DNA of 64,000 bases from JAJEBT01 sp965214975 (GTDB lineage: Bacteria; Pseudomonadota; Alphaproteobacteria; MPNO01; UBA830): contig OZ244055.1 in NCBI GenBank assembly GCA_965214975.1, positions 1-64,000 of the forward strand. The letters run 5' to 3'. Of this stretch, positions 54,237 through 62,806 are shown piece by piece (the first letter of the stretch is position 1; every line of letters starts with the position of its first letter). The position numbers and the translations under genes are program-made. Under the pieces are notes generated by a model. That model worked only from the letters and a program-made list of their open reading frames with translations, was not told the DNA's origin and searched no databases.

Positions 54237-55387
54237 GCCGGCACCCCGGCTTTGCGCCCGAGACTGTTGAAGGTCTCGGTCTTCCTGACGCCCAGCATCC
54301 GGAACGCGTCCCGGTAGAGAGTCCGGCCCTCGAGCGTGCTCGTCACCAGCGCGCGAGCGAACCGCTGCCCGACCCGAGCGACCGTCGTGCGATGGAAGTC
54401 GCCGCCGGCGCCGCCCGCCCGGACGGGCGTCCGCAGGCGTTCGTGCTCTTGCGCCCAGGCGTCGTCGAAGCGTTCGCGGGTCAGCCAGCCCGCATCGAGC
54501 AGGCGGCGCAGGACGACCAACGTGCCGACCTTGAAGACGCGCGCCAGCCGGGACACCGCCTCCGGGAGCGGCTCGTCGGGTCGCAGACCGGATCGCAGGG
54601 CGTCCAGCGGCACGAGAAACTCCGCCGCCACGGCGTTGCACCACACTTCCTCGCTCCTGAAGCCTTGCTCGGGCGCCGCCCCGAGGTTCGACAGGGCCGT
54701 GGCGCCGAGCCAGACATGCGCGAGCTCGTGGGCGAGCGTGAACATCTGCGCCGCCTTCGTGTCCTTGCCGTTGACGAAAATCAGTGGCGCGAGCGGATCG
54801 CACAGCGCGAAGCCGCGAAACTCGGCGGGATCGAGACGGCGGCGGCTGTTGCCCGTCACGACGCCGCTCACCATGACGAGGACACCGGCGTCGTCGACCT
54901 GACGGATGAGCAGCCGCAGCGCATCGGTCCAGGTCGAGCACTCCCGGCGGGCGGCCAGGTCGAACCCGACGGTCTCCCGCATCTGCGCCGCGACGGTTCC
55001 GGGGGACGCTTCGACCGAGGCGCTCCCGACGAAGCCGGGATCCGGTTCGCCGGCGACGCGGGCGAAATCCCGATACCAGTCCTGCCGTTCCTGGCAAGCG
55101 TGGATCGTGTCCAGAAGATTCGGGCTGGGGCGCGCGACCGCGCGCCCGGCGAAGGCGCGGAAGTCGGCGATCGGGAGGCTCTCGTCGGGGGGCTCGCGGA
55201 GAAACAGGTAGCCGGAAGGCACATGGACGGCGCGGGCGAACGCTTCCAGCTGCTTCAGGGTCGGCTGGAGCTCGCCGCTCTCCCAGTCTGGCAGTTTTTC
55301 GAACCTCGCCGCGAGATCCTCCTGCGCGACGCCGGCGCGCTCCCGCGCCCAACGCAGAAGCTCGGGGTTCACGGGGACGCGGATCAC
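54233..55387 (-). CDS. XRE-ImmA/IrrE metallopeptidase-type antitoxin
   Basis: 384 residues from GTG 55387 (VIRVPVNPELLRWARERAG). The XRE helix-turn-helix is VAQEDLAARFEKLPDWESGE plus LKQLEAFARAVHVPSGYLFL, typical of this class. The metallopeptidase motif is MFTLAHELAHVWLG (HExxH near 217-221), followed by EVWCNAVAAEFLVPLDAL. In known pairs such a protein controls and neutralises the downstream DUF4411 PIN toxin. Here the partner is truncated, so the antitoxin is orphaned. The gene itself has no visible defect. Confidence 0.85.
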   Translation of the reverse strand: MIRVPVNPELLRWARERAGVAQEDLAARFEKLPDWESGELQPTLKQLEAFARAVHVPSGYLFLREPPDESLPIADFRAFAGRAVARPSPNLLDTIHACQERQDWYRDFARVAGEPDPGFVGSASVEASPGTVAAQMRETVGFDLAARRECSTWTDALRLLIRQVDDAGVLVMVSGVVTGNSRRRLDPAEFRGFALCDPLAPLIFVNGKDTKAAQMFTLAHELAHVWLGATALSNLGAAPEQGFRSEEVWCNAVAAEFLVPLDALRSGLRPDEPLPEAVSRLARVFKVGTLVVLRRLLDAGWLTRERFDDAWAQEHERLRTPVRAGGAGGDFHRTTVARVGQRFARALVTSTLEGRTLYRDAFRMLGVRKTETFNSLGRKAGVPA

Positions 55388-55987
55388 GGGCGTTCCCCCG
55401 CGAGCCTCGCCGGAGCGGCCTCCGGGATCCGCGCGCGCCCGGGCGTTGGCCACGCTCCGTGATGCCGCGCGAAGGCCGCGGACGGTTTCGGGCGGCGCCC
55501 GCCCCCCGCGCGCTTCCCGCGGATCGGCCCGCGAACCGGTTCTTCCATCGGCGCGCCGACCTGCCGCGATTCGCGCCGGAACCTGTCTCGGGGGCCGGGA
55601 TCCCGAACGGTGATGCCGATTCTCATGGCGACGCTTCCCGTCCGGCCTGGAGGCCTTCCACGGATCGTCCGTCAAACTATGCCACCGGGAATCGCGGGTC
55701 AAAAACCTGCGGCCCCCGCCTCGCGGGCGGGCGAACGGCGCGGATTCCGTCCCGGGCGCCGCGGTTTCGCGAAACCGGCCGCCGTGGCGGGTCTCCGGCT
55801 CCGCCTCCGCGCTCTGGCGGAGCCGGAGACTTTTCCCGCCGCGCGGTCTCGAGCGGACGCGTCACGAGCGGGCGCCCGCCCGCACCGCCCGCTCCCGCGC
55901 CTCCCGACGCCCGGCGAAACCGGACCCGGGCGGTTGCGCGGCTCCCTTCGGGGAGGCCGTGGCCCGGGACGGGGAAAGGGGAGCCTG
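55388..55987. other. 600-bp region without a recognisable gene
   Basis: GC-rich, no family motif on either strand. Positions ~55904-55935 closely resemble the sequence after the IS66 remnant at ~18108-18140 (shared ACGCCC-GCGAAACCGGACCCGG), which suggests a scrap of the same kind of element. It separates the XRE-ImmA gene from the 3' end of fic; both are on the minus strand. Confidence 0.45.
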
Positions 55988-57511
55988 TCAACCCGGCAAC
56001 CGGTGGTCCTGCTCCCGCATGGCTTCCCGGACGGCGGCCTCCATCGCCCCGATCTCCGCATCGTCCAGCTCGGAAAAGTCCCGGCGCTTGGCCTCGGGAA
56101 GCCGCCCGAGGTTCTGCATGCACAGGCTCACGAGCAGGGACGCCCGGCGGTCCGGCATGTCCACGATCTCGCACACCGCCTCGAACGCGCGGTCGAAGAC
56201 GGCGACGAAGCCGAGCTCTTCCTTGAGATCCCGACGAACGGCGTCGGCCACGCGGTCGCACAGGTACTCGGCGAACGCGGTCGCGTCGAAATAGCGGTAG
56301 AGATCGGCGGTCTCGTTCTCGACGACGATCTCCCGCCCGGCCGTCCAGCGCCAGCGGATGCACTCGAGGAGCGGCCGCGAGAAGGTTTCGAGCGTCGCGT
56401 CGTAGCCGGCCCGGTCGCGCAGGATGGCCGCGGAAACGGGAAGGATGACGCCGGGCGGGCTGTAGCCGCATCTGGCGAGCACGTGGTGCACGAGGAATCG
56501 GTGAATGCGGCCGTTACCGTCCTCGAACGGGTGGACGAAGACGAAGGCGAAGGCGGAGACCGCCGCCGCCACGACAGGGGCGACACCGCCTTCGACAACG
56601 CGCCGCGTCAAGGCCGTCCAGGCGTCCATGAGAGCCGGCACGTCCTCGGGCCGCGGGGAAATGAAATGCACCTCCTCGCGGTGTCCGCCGACGGTCGCGC
56701 CCACGAAGTTCTGGAAGCCTCGCCAATCGGATGCCGCATAGCGGGGATCGACGATATCGCCCTGGAGGCGAACCAGCGCGGCCTTGTCGGCCGGATCGAG
56801 ATCGGGCGCCGCCCTCAGCGCGGCGACGAACCGCTGCGTGCGCGAGGCGCTCGGGGTCTCGCCCTCGATGGCGAAGGAGGAGCGCGTCTCCTTCGTGTAG
56901 AGGTAGTTGACGGCCCGGGCGAGGATGGCCGGGTCGTGGCTCTCGACGAGTGCGCGCGCCTCCTCGTCCACGCGCAGACGCATCGCTTCCGTCAACCGCG
57001 GCGTGCGCCGGACCGTCGGGCACAGGCCGGGGCCGCCGAGCAGGTTGTCGGCGACGCGGTGGCGCGGCGAGTTGCGGCGCTCGGCGACGATGTGCCTGTC
57101 GGGATTCAGGGCCTCGACATAGTTGCCGGCGCTTGCGTTCTCGAGGTCCAGCGTCCGGCCGGTGACCATCTCGCGGAAGAACCACGCCCGCCTGCTGAAG
57201 GCGCCCGTGGGTTCCGCCCGGACCCAGGCCTCGATGTCGGCGGCCTCGACCGTCCCGAGGGCGGCGGCCAGCACCCCGAGATCCGTGGGCTCGTGGCGCA
57301 ACGCGAATCGCAGATGCGACACCACCGATCCATCCGTGGCGTATTGCCGGGGGTAGAGTTCCACGATCCTGGAGCCGTGGATCTCGGTCCGCCGCGCGCC
57401 GGCCACGATGTAGCTTTCCACCGCGGGTGGCGGAACCTGCAGGCCCAGTTCGCGTCTGAGCCAGGCATGGCCGATCGGGTGCCGTTCCTTGTTAGCTGCG
57501 GGTCCAAGCAT
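55988..57511 (-). CDS. Fic-domain protein (probable AMPylase)
   Basis: 507 residues from ATG 57511 (an in-frame TTG at 57535 is an alternative). The catalytic Fic motif is complete, HPFEDGNGRIHR at ~327-338, with the flap region RPEDVPALMDAW and PVSAAILRDRAGYDATLETF. An inhibitory-helix motif SFAIEG (S/T-x3-E-G) lies N-terminal to the Fic core at ~210, which is the class II autoinhibited arrangement. N-terminal region: HPIGHAWLRRELGLQVPPPA. Fic enzymes usually transfer AMP to Ser, Thr or Tyr of target proteins. It is a single gene without neighbours in the same operon. Confidence 0.85.
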   Translation of the reverse strand: MLGPAANKERHPIGHAWLRRELGLQVPPPAVESYIVAGARRTEIHGSRIVELYPRQYATDGSVVSHLRFALRHEPTDLGVLAAALGTVEAADIEAWVRAEPTGAFSRRAWFFREMVTGRTLDLENASAGNYVEALNPDRHIVAERRNSPRHRVADNLLGGPGLCPTVRRTPRLTEAMRLRVDEEARALVESHDPAILARAVNYLYTKETRSSFAIEGETPSASRTQRFVAALRAAPDLDPADKAALVRLQGDIVDPRYAASDWRGFQNFVGATVGGHREEVHFISPRPEDVPALMDAWTALTRRVVEGGVAPVVAAAVSAFAFVFVHPFEDGNGRIHRFLVHHVLARCGYSPPGVILPVSAAILRDRAGYDATLETFSRPLLECIRWRWTAGREIVVENETADLYRYFDATAFAEYLCDRVADAVRRDLKEELGFVAVFDRAFEAVCEIVDMPDRRASLLVSLCMQNLGRLPEAKRRDFSELDDAEIGAMEAAVREAMREQDHRLPG

Positions 57512-57905
57512 GTGGAATCGGTTACTCCCGTGCAAGCAGGCTTAGAACAGGCTATCTTCCTTCAAACCGGATTACCAGCGCAACATCCGGCGCGATGCAT
57601 GGAACAGCGGAACCACTTGCGGAACTCCCGGGCGCGGGCCGCTTTTCCGGGGAGCCCGGCGCGGGGCCGCCGGCGGCCTGAACGCGACAGGCGCGTCGGG
57701 ACGAGCCGACCTTGCCGGCCGCCGTCGGGATGCCGGTTCGCCGCGAACCGATGCCGGCATGTTTCGGCATCCCGCACCACGGAGAACGTCGGCGGGAACC
57801 TCCCGGAGACCGGGACGGAAATGCCGGCCCGGTCGATGTGCAACGTGTCGGGGGACGGTCGGACGACGATTGGCCACGCCGAGTCCAGCGGGTAGTGTTC
57901 GGATC
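57512..57905. promoter_or_regulatory. Divergent intergenic region between fic and the DUF2384 antitoxin
   Basis: About 390 bp without a gene. A possible promoter for the rightward DUF2384 gene is TTGGCC, 17 bp, TAGTGT at ~57871-57899, just before its GTG start. The leftward fic promoter should also be here. Assignment is weak because no conserved operator was recognised. Confidence 0.3.
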
Positions 57906-58526
57906 GTGGCAAATCTCCGCATCCGGTCCGTTCGGAGCCCGTTCGACGATCCGAGGGTCGCGTCGGCGGCCATCGCCGCGTTGAGCCGCGCCGACGCGAT
58001 GGGCCTGCTGTCCCGACAGGTCGCGTGTCTGGACGACGGCGCCATGCGGGAACTGCGGACGGGCATGACCGAGGCCGGAATCGGCCAGGCCCTCCTTCCG
58101 GAGCTTCATCGCCCGTCACGCTCCGAGCCGGCACGGCTGGCCGCCCTTCTGGAGAGGATCAGCGAGACGCTCGACGAATCGCCCGCGCCCGCGCATGAAT
58201 GGCGGGTTCTGCAGGGCGTCCTGGGGCCCGACCTGCTGGCCCGCCTCCTGGGCATCTCCCGGTCCGAGGCGCGACGGTATCTTTCGGGCAGCCGGTCCAC
58301 GCCCGACCCGGTCGCGGCCCGTCTTCACTTCCTGGCCTTCGTCGTCGGCGATCTTGCGGGCGCGCACGACGGCATCGGCGTCCGGCGCTGGTTCGACCGT
58401 CCCCGCAAGCTTCTCGACGGCGGCACGCCCGCCCGGTTGCTGGGCGGGAACTGGCGGCCCGACGACGACGGGCCGCGGCGGGTGCGGGAACTCGCCGGCG
58501 CCCTCGCGTCGTCGCCGGCGACGTGA
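57906..58526 (+). CDS. DUF2384 (MbcA/ParS/Xre-type) antitoxin of a RES module
   Basis: 206 residues from GTG 57906. The first half is helical (AAIAALSRADAMGLLSRQVA). The second is the DUF2384 toxin-binding domain with its HTH-like LGISRSEARRYLSGSRSTPD and terminal VRRWFDRPRKLLDGGTPARL, LGGNWRPDDDG. Such antitoxins neutralise RES-domain NAD-degrading toxins encoded directly downstream. The stop overlaps the GTG of a RES-like frame by 4 bp (GTGA), as in intact Xre-RES operons, but that toxin is broken. The antitoxin has no visible defect. Confidence 0.8.
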   Translation: MANLRIRSVRSPFDDPRVASAAIAALSRADAMGLLSRQVACLDDGAMRELRTGMTEAGIGQALLPELHRPSRSEPARLAALLERISETLDESPAPAHEWRVLQGVLGPDLLARLLGISRSEARRYLSGSRSTPDPVAARLHFLAFVVGDLAGAHDGIGVRRWFDRPRKLLDGGTPARLLGGNWRPDDDGPRRVRELAGALASSPAT

Positions 58527-58740
58527 TCGCGTTCCGGCACGCCGGTCCCCGTTTTCCCTTTCGCTGGAGGAGCCGCCGCGGCCGGCGGGACGACGGAACG
58601 CCCGCGACGAGCTGGCCCGCCGTTTCCGCAACACCCCCGACGGTGCTTGGGCGAAGTTCCTGCATCCCGGGGAAACCGGCGATCCCGAAGATCTTCCCGC
58701 GACTCGCCGCTTGCCCCGGGCTGTCGAAATCGGAGAAGAA
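58523..58740 (+). pseudogene. RES-domain toxin, frameshifted and truncated
   Basis: Starts GTG 58523 with VIAFRHAGPRFPFRW, a close match to the RES N-terminus. After a shift near 58562-58570 the adjacent frame continues RRFRNTPDGAWAKFLHPGET, DPEDLPATRRLPRAVEI, matching the next RES block (DTP.GAWAEFLRHEEI.DP.DL). Similarity then ends, roughly two thirds of the domain are missing, and the promoter-bearing repeat begins at 58807. RES toxins hydrolyse NAD; this one cannot. Confidence 0.7.
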
Positions 58741-58806
58741 AATTCCCGACGCGCACGAACCCGGAAACCGCCAAGAGGTGCCGGTGTTTCTCGCCAGGCG
58801 GCCTGA

Positions 58807-59000
58807 GATCTTCCTCGGGCCACTGGAAAAAATCGACTTGAACGTGATGCCGGGATCGGTACGATGTTCGTCTTGGCACCATGGGGCCGCTCTCCCTGTA
58901 GAGATTGCGGAAAACCCAGCAAAATCACGGAGTGGTTCCAGCTGCCGGAGAAATTCGCTGGCCACGGCGAAGGAATTCCCCTTGAACGCGGAATTTTGTA
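58807..59000 (+). repeat. ~190-bp promoter-bearing repeat, copy 2 (upstream of AbiJ-like gene)
   Basis: Aligns with 36692-36885, the block upstream of the DISARM operon (see that entry), with the same order and spacing of landmarks. It ends ~30 bp before the ATG at 59031. The remnant RES toxin lies immediately upstream, so this block marks the left edge of a separate insertion. Confidence 0.75.
58838..58865 (+). promoter_or_regulatory. Sigma-70-type promoter of the AbiJ-like gene
   Basis: -35 TTGAAC (58838-58843), 16-bp spacer, -10 TACGAT (58860-58865). It is equivalent in position and sequence to the DISARM promoter at 36723-36750. The predicted leader is about 160 nt. Confidence 0.55.
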
Positions 59001-59030
59001 AGTGGCTCCGATGTTTGAGGATGACACACG

Positions 59031-59927
59031 ATGGCTGACGAGCGTGATCTTCCGGCTCACCTCACGTTCTCGCAACGCTACGGGTACGAACCGCTACCGG
59101 ATCCGATGCGGCTTGAAGAAATTTCGGATGATTTGAGACGAGACATTTGTAATGTTTTTCATAGGGAAATTAGAAATTTGCACATTTTATCCCTTTATCC
59201 TAAAAAAGATGATTGTGAATTTTCAATAGGAAGTCAAGAAAATATAAAATCTGCTTTGGGAAAATATGAAAAAATTTTAGAAATATATACCTCTTCTTCT
59301 TACGCAGAATTTCAATTAAAAGTGGAAAACGAATTTATCCATGGAAAATTTAATCGTGTTTTGGATTTTATTGAAATAATGATTCAAGAACGTGCTATCT
59401 CCAAACCATTTTCTTTTAAGATTGGAGAGTTGTTCGAAAAACATGGAGCGGCTTATCGGTTGGATTCGTCGAGATTTCCCTATCGATTCATTCCATGCGC
59501 AACCAGGGAACAAGGTGAGGAAATACAAAGGGCTATCGAAACGATCCGTGAAAGCGACATGGACGGAGCAGCAACACATTTACGGGAGGCGGCGGAACAT
59601 ATCAACCTACGCCAGTATGCAGATGCGATCACCGACTGCATTCACGCGGTCGAATCCGTAGCCGGAATGATCGTTCCCGAATCCAAACCTACCTTAGGGC
59701 AGGCGTTGGTTTCTCTTGAAAGGGCTGGTGTGCTCAAACATTCGGCGCTCAGACAGGCGTTTGAAAAACTCTACGGCTACACCAGCGACGAACAGGGTCT
59801 CCGTCATGCCCTGCTCGACAGGGACGCCGCCGATGTCGGCCTAGACGAGGCCGTGTTCATGTACGGAGCCTGCGCGTCGTTCGCGGCTTATCTGACGCAG
59901 AAGCACCGGCAGGTGAGCGAGACATGA
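59031..59927 (+). CDS. AbiJ-like HEPN-domain abortive infection protein
   Basis: 298 residues from ATG 59031. The start, FSQRYGYEPLPDPMRLEEIS and DDLRRDICNVFHREI, resembles the AbiJ_NTD4-type N-terminal domain. The C-terminal third is HEPN-like: HLREAAEHINLRQYADAITD, CIHAVESVAGMI, and the late conserved YTSDEQGLRHALLD with an Arg-His pair typical of HEPN ribonucleases. Roughly 59110-59480 is strikingly A/T-rich, unlike everything around it, which points to recent acquisition; the ends of the gene return to local composition. Expected role: RNA cleavage on infection. It is driven by the same promoter block as the DISARM operon. Confidence 0.65.
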   Translation: MADERDLPAHLTFSQRYGYEPLPDPMRLEEISDDLRRDICNVFHREIRNLHILSLYPKKDDCEFSIGSQENIKSALGKYEKILEIYTSSSYAEFQLKVENEFIHGKFNRVLDFIEIMIQERAISKPFSFKIGELFEKHGAAYRLDSSRFPYRFIPCATREQGEEIQRAIETIRESDMDGAATHLREAAEHINLRQYADAITDCIHAVESVAGMIVPESKPTLGQALVSLERAGVLKHSALRQAFEKLYGYTSDEQGLRHALLDRDAADVGLDEAVFMYGACASFAAYLTQKHRQVSET

Positions 59928-60052
59928 CAGAGTTCGAAAACCTTGCCAATGGCATGCGTGGACGATTCCTGCCGGACCATGGGGTGCGGAATGTCCATGT
60001 CGCTGCTGTCGTGGCCGAGGTTCGCCCGGAGACCGACCATCTCGTGGCGTGA
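59924..60052 (+). CDS. Small hypothetical ORF overlapping the AbiJ-like gene
   Basis: 42 codons starting MTEFENLANGMRGRFLPDHG, with its ATG in the stop of the AbiJ-like gene (ATGA overlap), so it could be translationally coupled. No family is recognised. It ends ~110 bp before the duplicated DISARM segment and may be the surviving 5' end of a longer gene. Confidence 0.3.
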   Translation: MTEFENLANGMRGRFLPDHGVRNVHVAAVVAEVRPETDHLVA

Positions 60053-60160
60053 CGTTGCTTGTGAGGGCTCTAATTGGAACTTCATCTGACGCATTCCGGG
60101 AACAGCTGCTGTTTTCCGGGGGTTTCGCTGGAATCGCCCTGTCAGTCTGCTGCAAGCAGT

Positions 60161-60630
60161 ACCGGGCGGGAGCTGGCGCGACTGGGACAGCGGCCTCCGC
60201 GCGTCGTGTCATCGGGAGAAGTCGGGAAAGACCTATCCCGGCGTCTACGGCCGGATGACCTGGTCCGATCCGTCCCCGACGGTGACGACACAGTACTACG
60301 GCTTCGGCAACGGCCGGTTCGGGCACCCGGAGCAGGATCGCGCCATCTCTCTTCGCGAGGGGGCCATTCTCCAGGGCTTCCCGAAAACCTACAGGTTCGT
60401 TCCCGATGGCGAGCCCGTTCGCCGGAAGACCGTCGGCCGGCTGGTTGGCAACGCCGTTCCCGTCAGGCTCGGCCTGGCCATCGGGAAAAGCATCGTCCTT
60501 CACGTCGAGGAATGGCTCGCTTCGCGGGAACCGACCGCGTGAAATCGCTCCGTTTCGGCGGCTCCGGCGATGACCGTCGGGCGGGCGCGGTTTCCGTGCC
60601 GGAGCCGGGACGGCTCGTCGAAGCGCGGGG
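60161..60630 (+). repeat. Duplicated segment of DISARM: 3' end of drmMII and 5' end of drmD
   Basis: Colinear without indels with 37636-38105: the last ~125 codons of a DrmMII-like methyltransferase (YYGFGNGRFGHPEQDRAISL, RLVGNAVPVRLGLA, stop at 60542), then the overlapping GTG (60539) and the first ~30 codons of a DrmD-like protein (VKSLRFGGSGDDRRAG, VSVPEPGRLVEA). Differences are scattered substitutions at a few percent that mostly keep the protein. Similarity ends near 60630. Neither gene is complete, so both are pseudogenes. Confidence 0.85.
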
Positions 60631-60726
60631 AAGACACCGGTTTGCGCGGAGGTCGCGGACGGGCGCATCGTCCAGCCATTGCGCATCGGGTTCCGCGTGG
60701 GCGGGCCGACGCTCCCGGGCACGGCG

Positions 60727-62800
60727 TCATCTCCTCGCCACCGGAGCCGAGGCCGGGGTGACCGCCTTGACCCGGTTGCCGGCCGCGTCCGTGAAGAAGA
60801 CGTGCGCCCGCAGACGGCGGCCGACGTCAGCCGCGGACACGATGTACCGGAAGCTCTCGCCGCAAAGGCCACCATTCGGGATCCGGCTCCATCCCGCCTC
60901 GTCATCGCCGCGCTCGAATCGCCACGTTCCGCGGTCCGTGACACCGGCCTTTCTTGTCGCGTCCGACAGGCGGACGACGAACTCCTCGTCCACGGCGGCA
61001 CTGCCGTCGCCGACGATGACGGCGGCGACCGTGACGGGACTCGCAAGGCGCCCGTTCACGGCCTCCCTGTCGGAGAACGCCGCGAAGTTCTCGCGCACCC
61101 ACCGGCGGTCCGCGTCGAAAGGCATCCACAGGCCGGAACCGACCCGAACGGCATAGGGCGCCACGCCGAGGGCCTCGGCTTCGCCGGGAGCTGCCGGAAA
61201 GACTTCGTAGAGGCGGACCCCGCGCTCGTCGAGATATCCGGGCGGCACGGAACGGTCGTGCGCCATGCTCCGCTGGCTGTTGGGCCGCGAGACCGGATGG
61301 CGCGCGATCGTCTTGTCGGTCAATCCGCAGGTGTCGATGACCTTCAGGTCCGGGAGAAAGAATGATGAAATGCCTATGACCCGTCGGGCCGTCACGGCAT
61401 CATCGGGGATCGCGCCGCGTTCCATGCTCTCGTACGGTCGCCAGTGGCGAAGCCGCCTTTCGGCGAATCCGCGATGGTCCGCGAATCTGTTCCCCACGTT
61501 CTGCCGATTGAGATTCCGGCGCAGGTCGCTGGCGACCGCGTTGATCGTTCCCATCCCCGGCGCCGCGAGCAGCCACCCCGCGTTCCGCTCGTCGAGCTCG
61601 GGAGGGTTCCAATGAAGACTCTTGTGAAGACTCCTGCCGCTCCTGGCGGACTCGAACAGCAGCGCGCCCTGCATGGCCCCGGCGTAGAACAGTACGGGTG
61701 CGAACAGGACCAGGGCGCATGCCCGGGTTCCCGGCCAACCGGAACCGGGGGGGGGGGGGGGGGGAGCCTGGATGCGGGCAGGCGGCGGCCCAGGCGCCCA
61801 GGCGGGCGATGCCCGCGGCGGCGGGGACGGCCAGCAACGGCCAGTGGAAGTCCAGCGGACGCCACTCGAAGTGGTCGCCGCCGATCCGGGCGACGTAGGC
61901 CGCGTGAACGACGACACAGGCCGGGGCCAGCGCGCAGGTTCCGTCCCGCGCCGTCCGCCAGCGCGCCCACAACCCCGCCAGCGCCAGCGGCGCCAGCAGG
62001 TACAGCCCGGTCTCCAGAACGGCCGCCCAGAGATAGCGGAAGCCCGCCTCGTACCACGGCCGCACGTGCTTGGCGTGGTAGGTGTTGGGCAACCACTCGC
62101 CGTAATAGCCGTAGCGGAACAGGTAGTGCGCCGCCACGATCACGATGAACGGCGCGCCCAGGCTCGCGACGTCGCGCCAGTCCGGCCGCCAACGGCCGGT
62201 GTCCACCCGTCGCTGGAAGACGAACCAGCCGAAACAGCACGCGGCGATCAGCGGTCCCTCGGGCCGGGTCAGCGCCGCCAGCGCCAGACTCAGCGAAGCG
62301 GCCAGCAGCCCCGGGCGGCGGTCCCGGTGAAGGCCCAGGCACACCACGGCCAGGACGACGAAGAACGTGAACTGCCGCGTTTCCAGTCCGCCGCCGGAAG
62401 TCCATACCGCGAAGGTGGCGCTGCCGCACACGAGCCCCAGCGCCATCCAGGCGACCAGCCACCGGTGGGACAGCGCGGGCGAACGTGCCGCCCACCACAG
62501 CATCGCGGCGAGCGTGGCGGCGGTGAAGACCGTCGACAGCCACGGGGCGGCGTGCTCGGGACGCAGGCCGAACGCACCCCAGAGCGCCGCCAGCTCCAGC
62601 ACCCACAGGAAGTTGGAGTACCCCTCGACACGCTCGCCCGGGTTGAAGACCAGGCCGTGCCCTTCCAGCAGGTTGCGGGCGTAGCGGAAGCTGATGAAGG
62701 CGTCGTCGGTCAGGAACCAGGACGCCTCGGCCATCCAGCCCAGCAACGCCAGCCACGGCAGGAACAGCAGCAGCCCCAGCAGAACGTGAACCTGTCTCAA
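60727..62800 (-). CDS. GT-C type membrane glycosyltransferase, interrupted by an 18-C tract
   Basis: About 690 residues when both frames are joined. The N-terminal part from TTG 62800 is a multi-pass membrane protein with the AftB-like signature FLTDDAFISFRYARNLLEGH, GLVFNPGERVEGYSNFLWVL (acidic DD in the first loop), and about nine hydrophobic segments. At a run of 18 C (coding strand, 61764-61747) the frame is lost. It resumes one frame over with LVLFAPVLFYAGAMQGALLF and a soluble C-terminal domain (LKVIDTCGLTDKTIARHP, RRWVRENFAAFSD) plus ~100 further residues. 17 or 20 C would restore one frame. Likely role: transfer of sugar from a lipid carrier to a surface glycan. Start codon uncertain. 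Confidence 0.65.
61747..61764. repeat. Homopolymer of 18 G (C on the coding strand)
   Basis: Sits inside the glycosyltransferase gene between two reading frames that together make one protein. The present count is out of frame (OFF); minus one or plus two bases is in frame (ON). Homopolymers of this length inside surface-glycan genes are classic slipped-strand phase-variation sites; they are also where sequencing is least reliable. Confidence 0.8.
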
Positions 62801-62806
62801 GATTCG

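Noticed and set aside
57552..58134. Several overlapping minus-strand frames between fic and the DUF2384 gene
   Set aside because: Arg/Pro-rich, mutually overlapping and without motifs; the region is better read as a divergent intergenic stretch plus the start of the DUF2384 gene.
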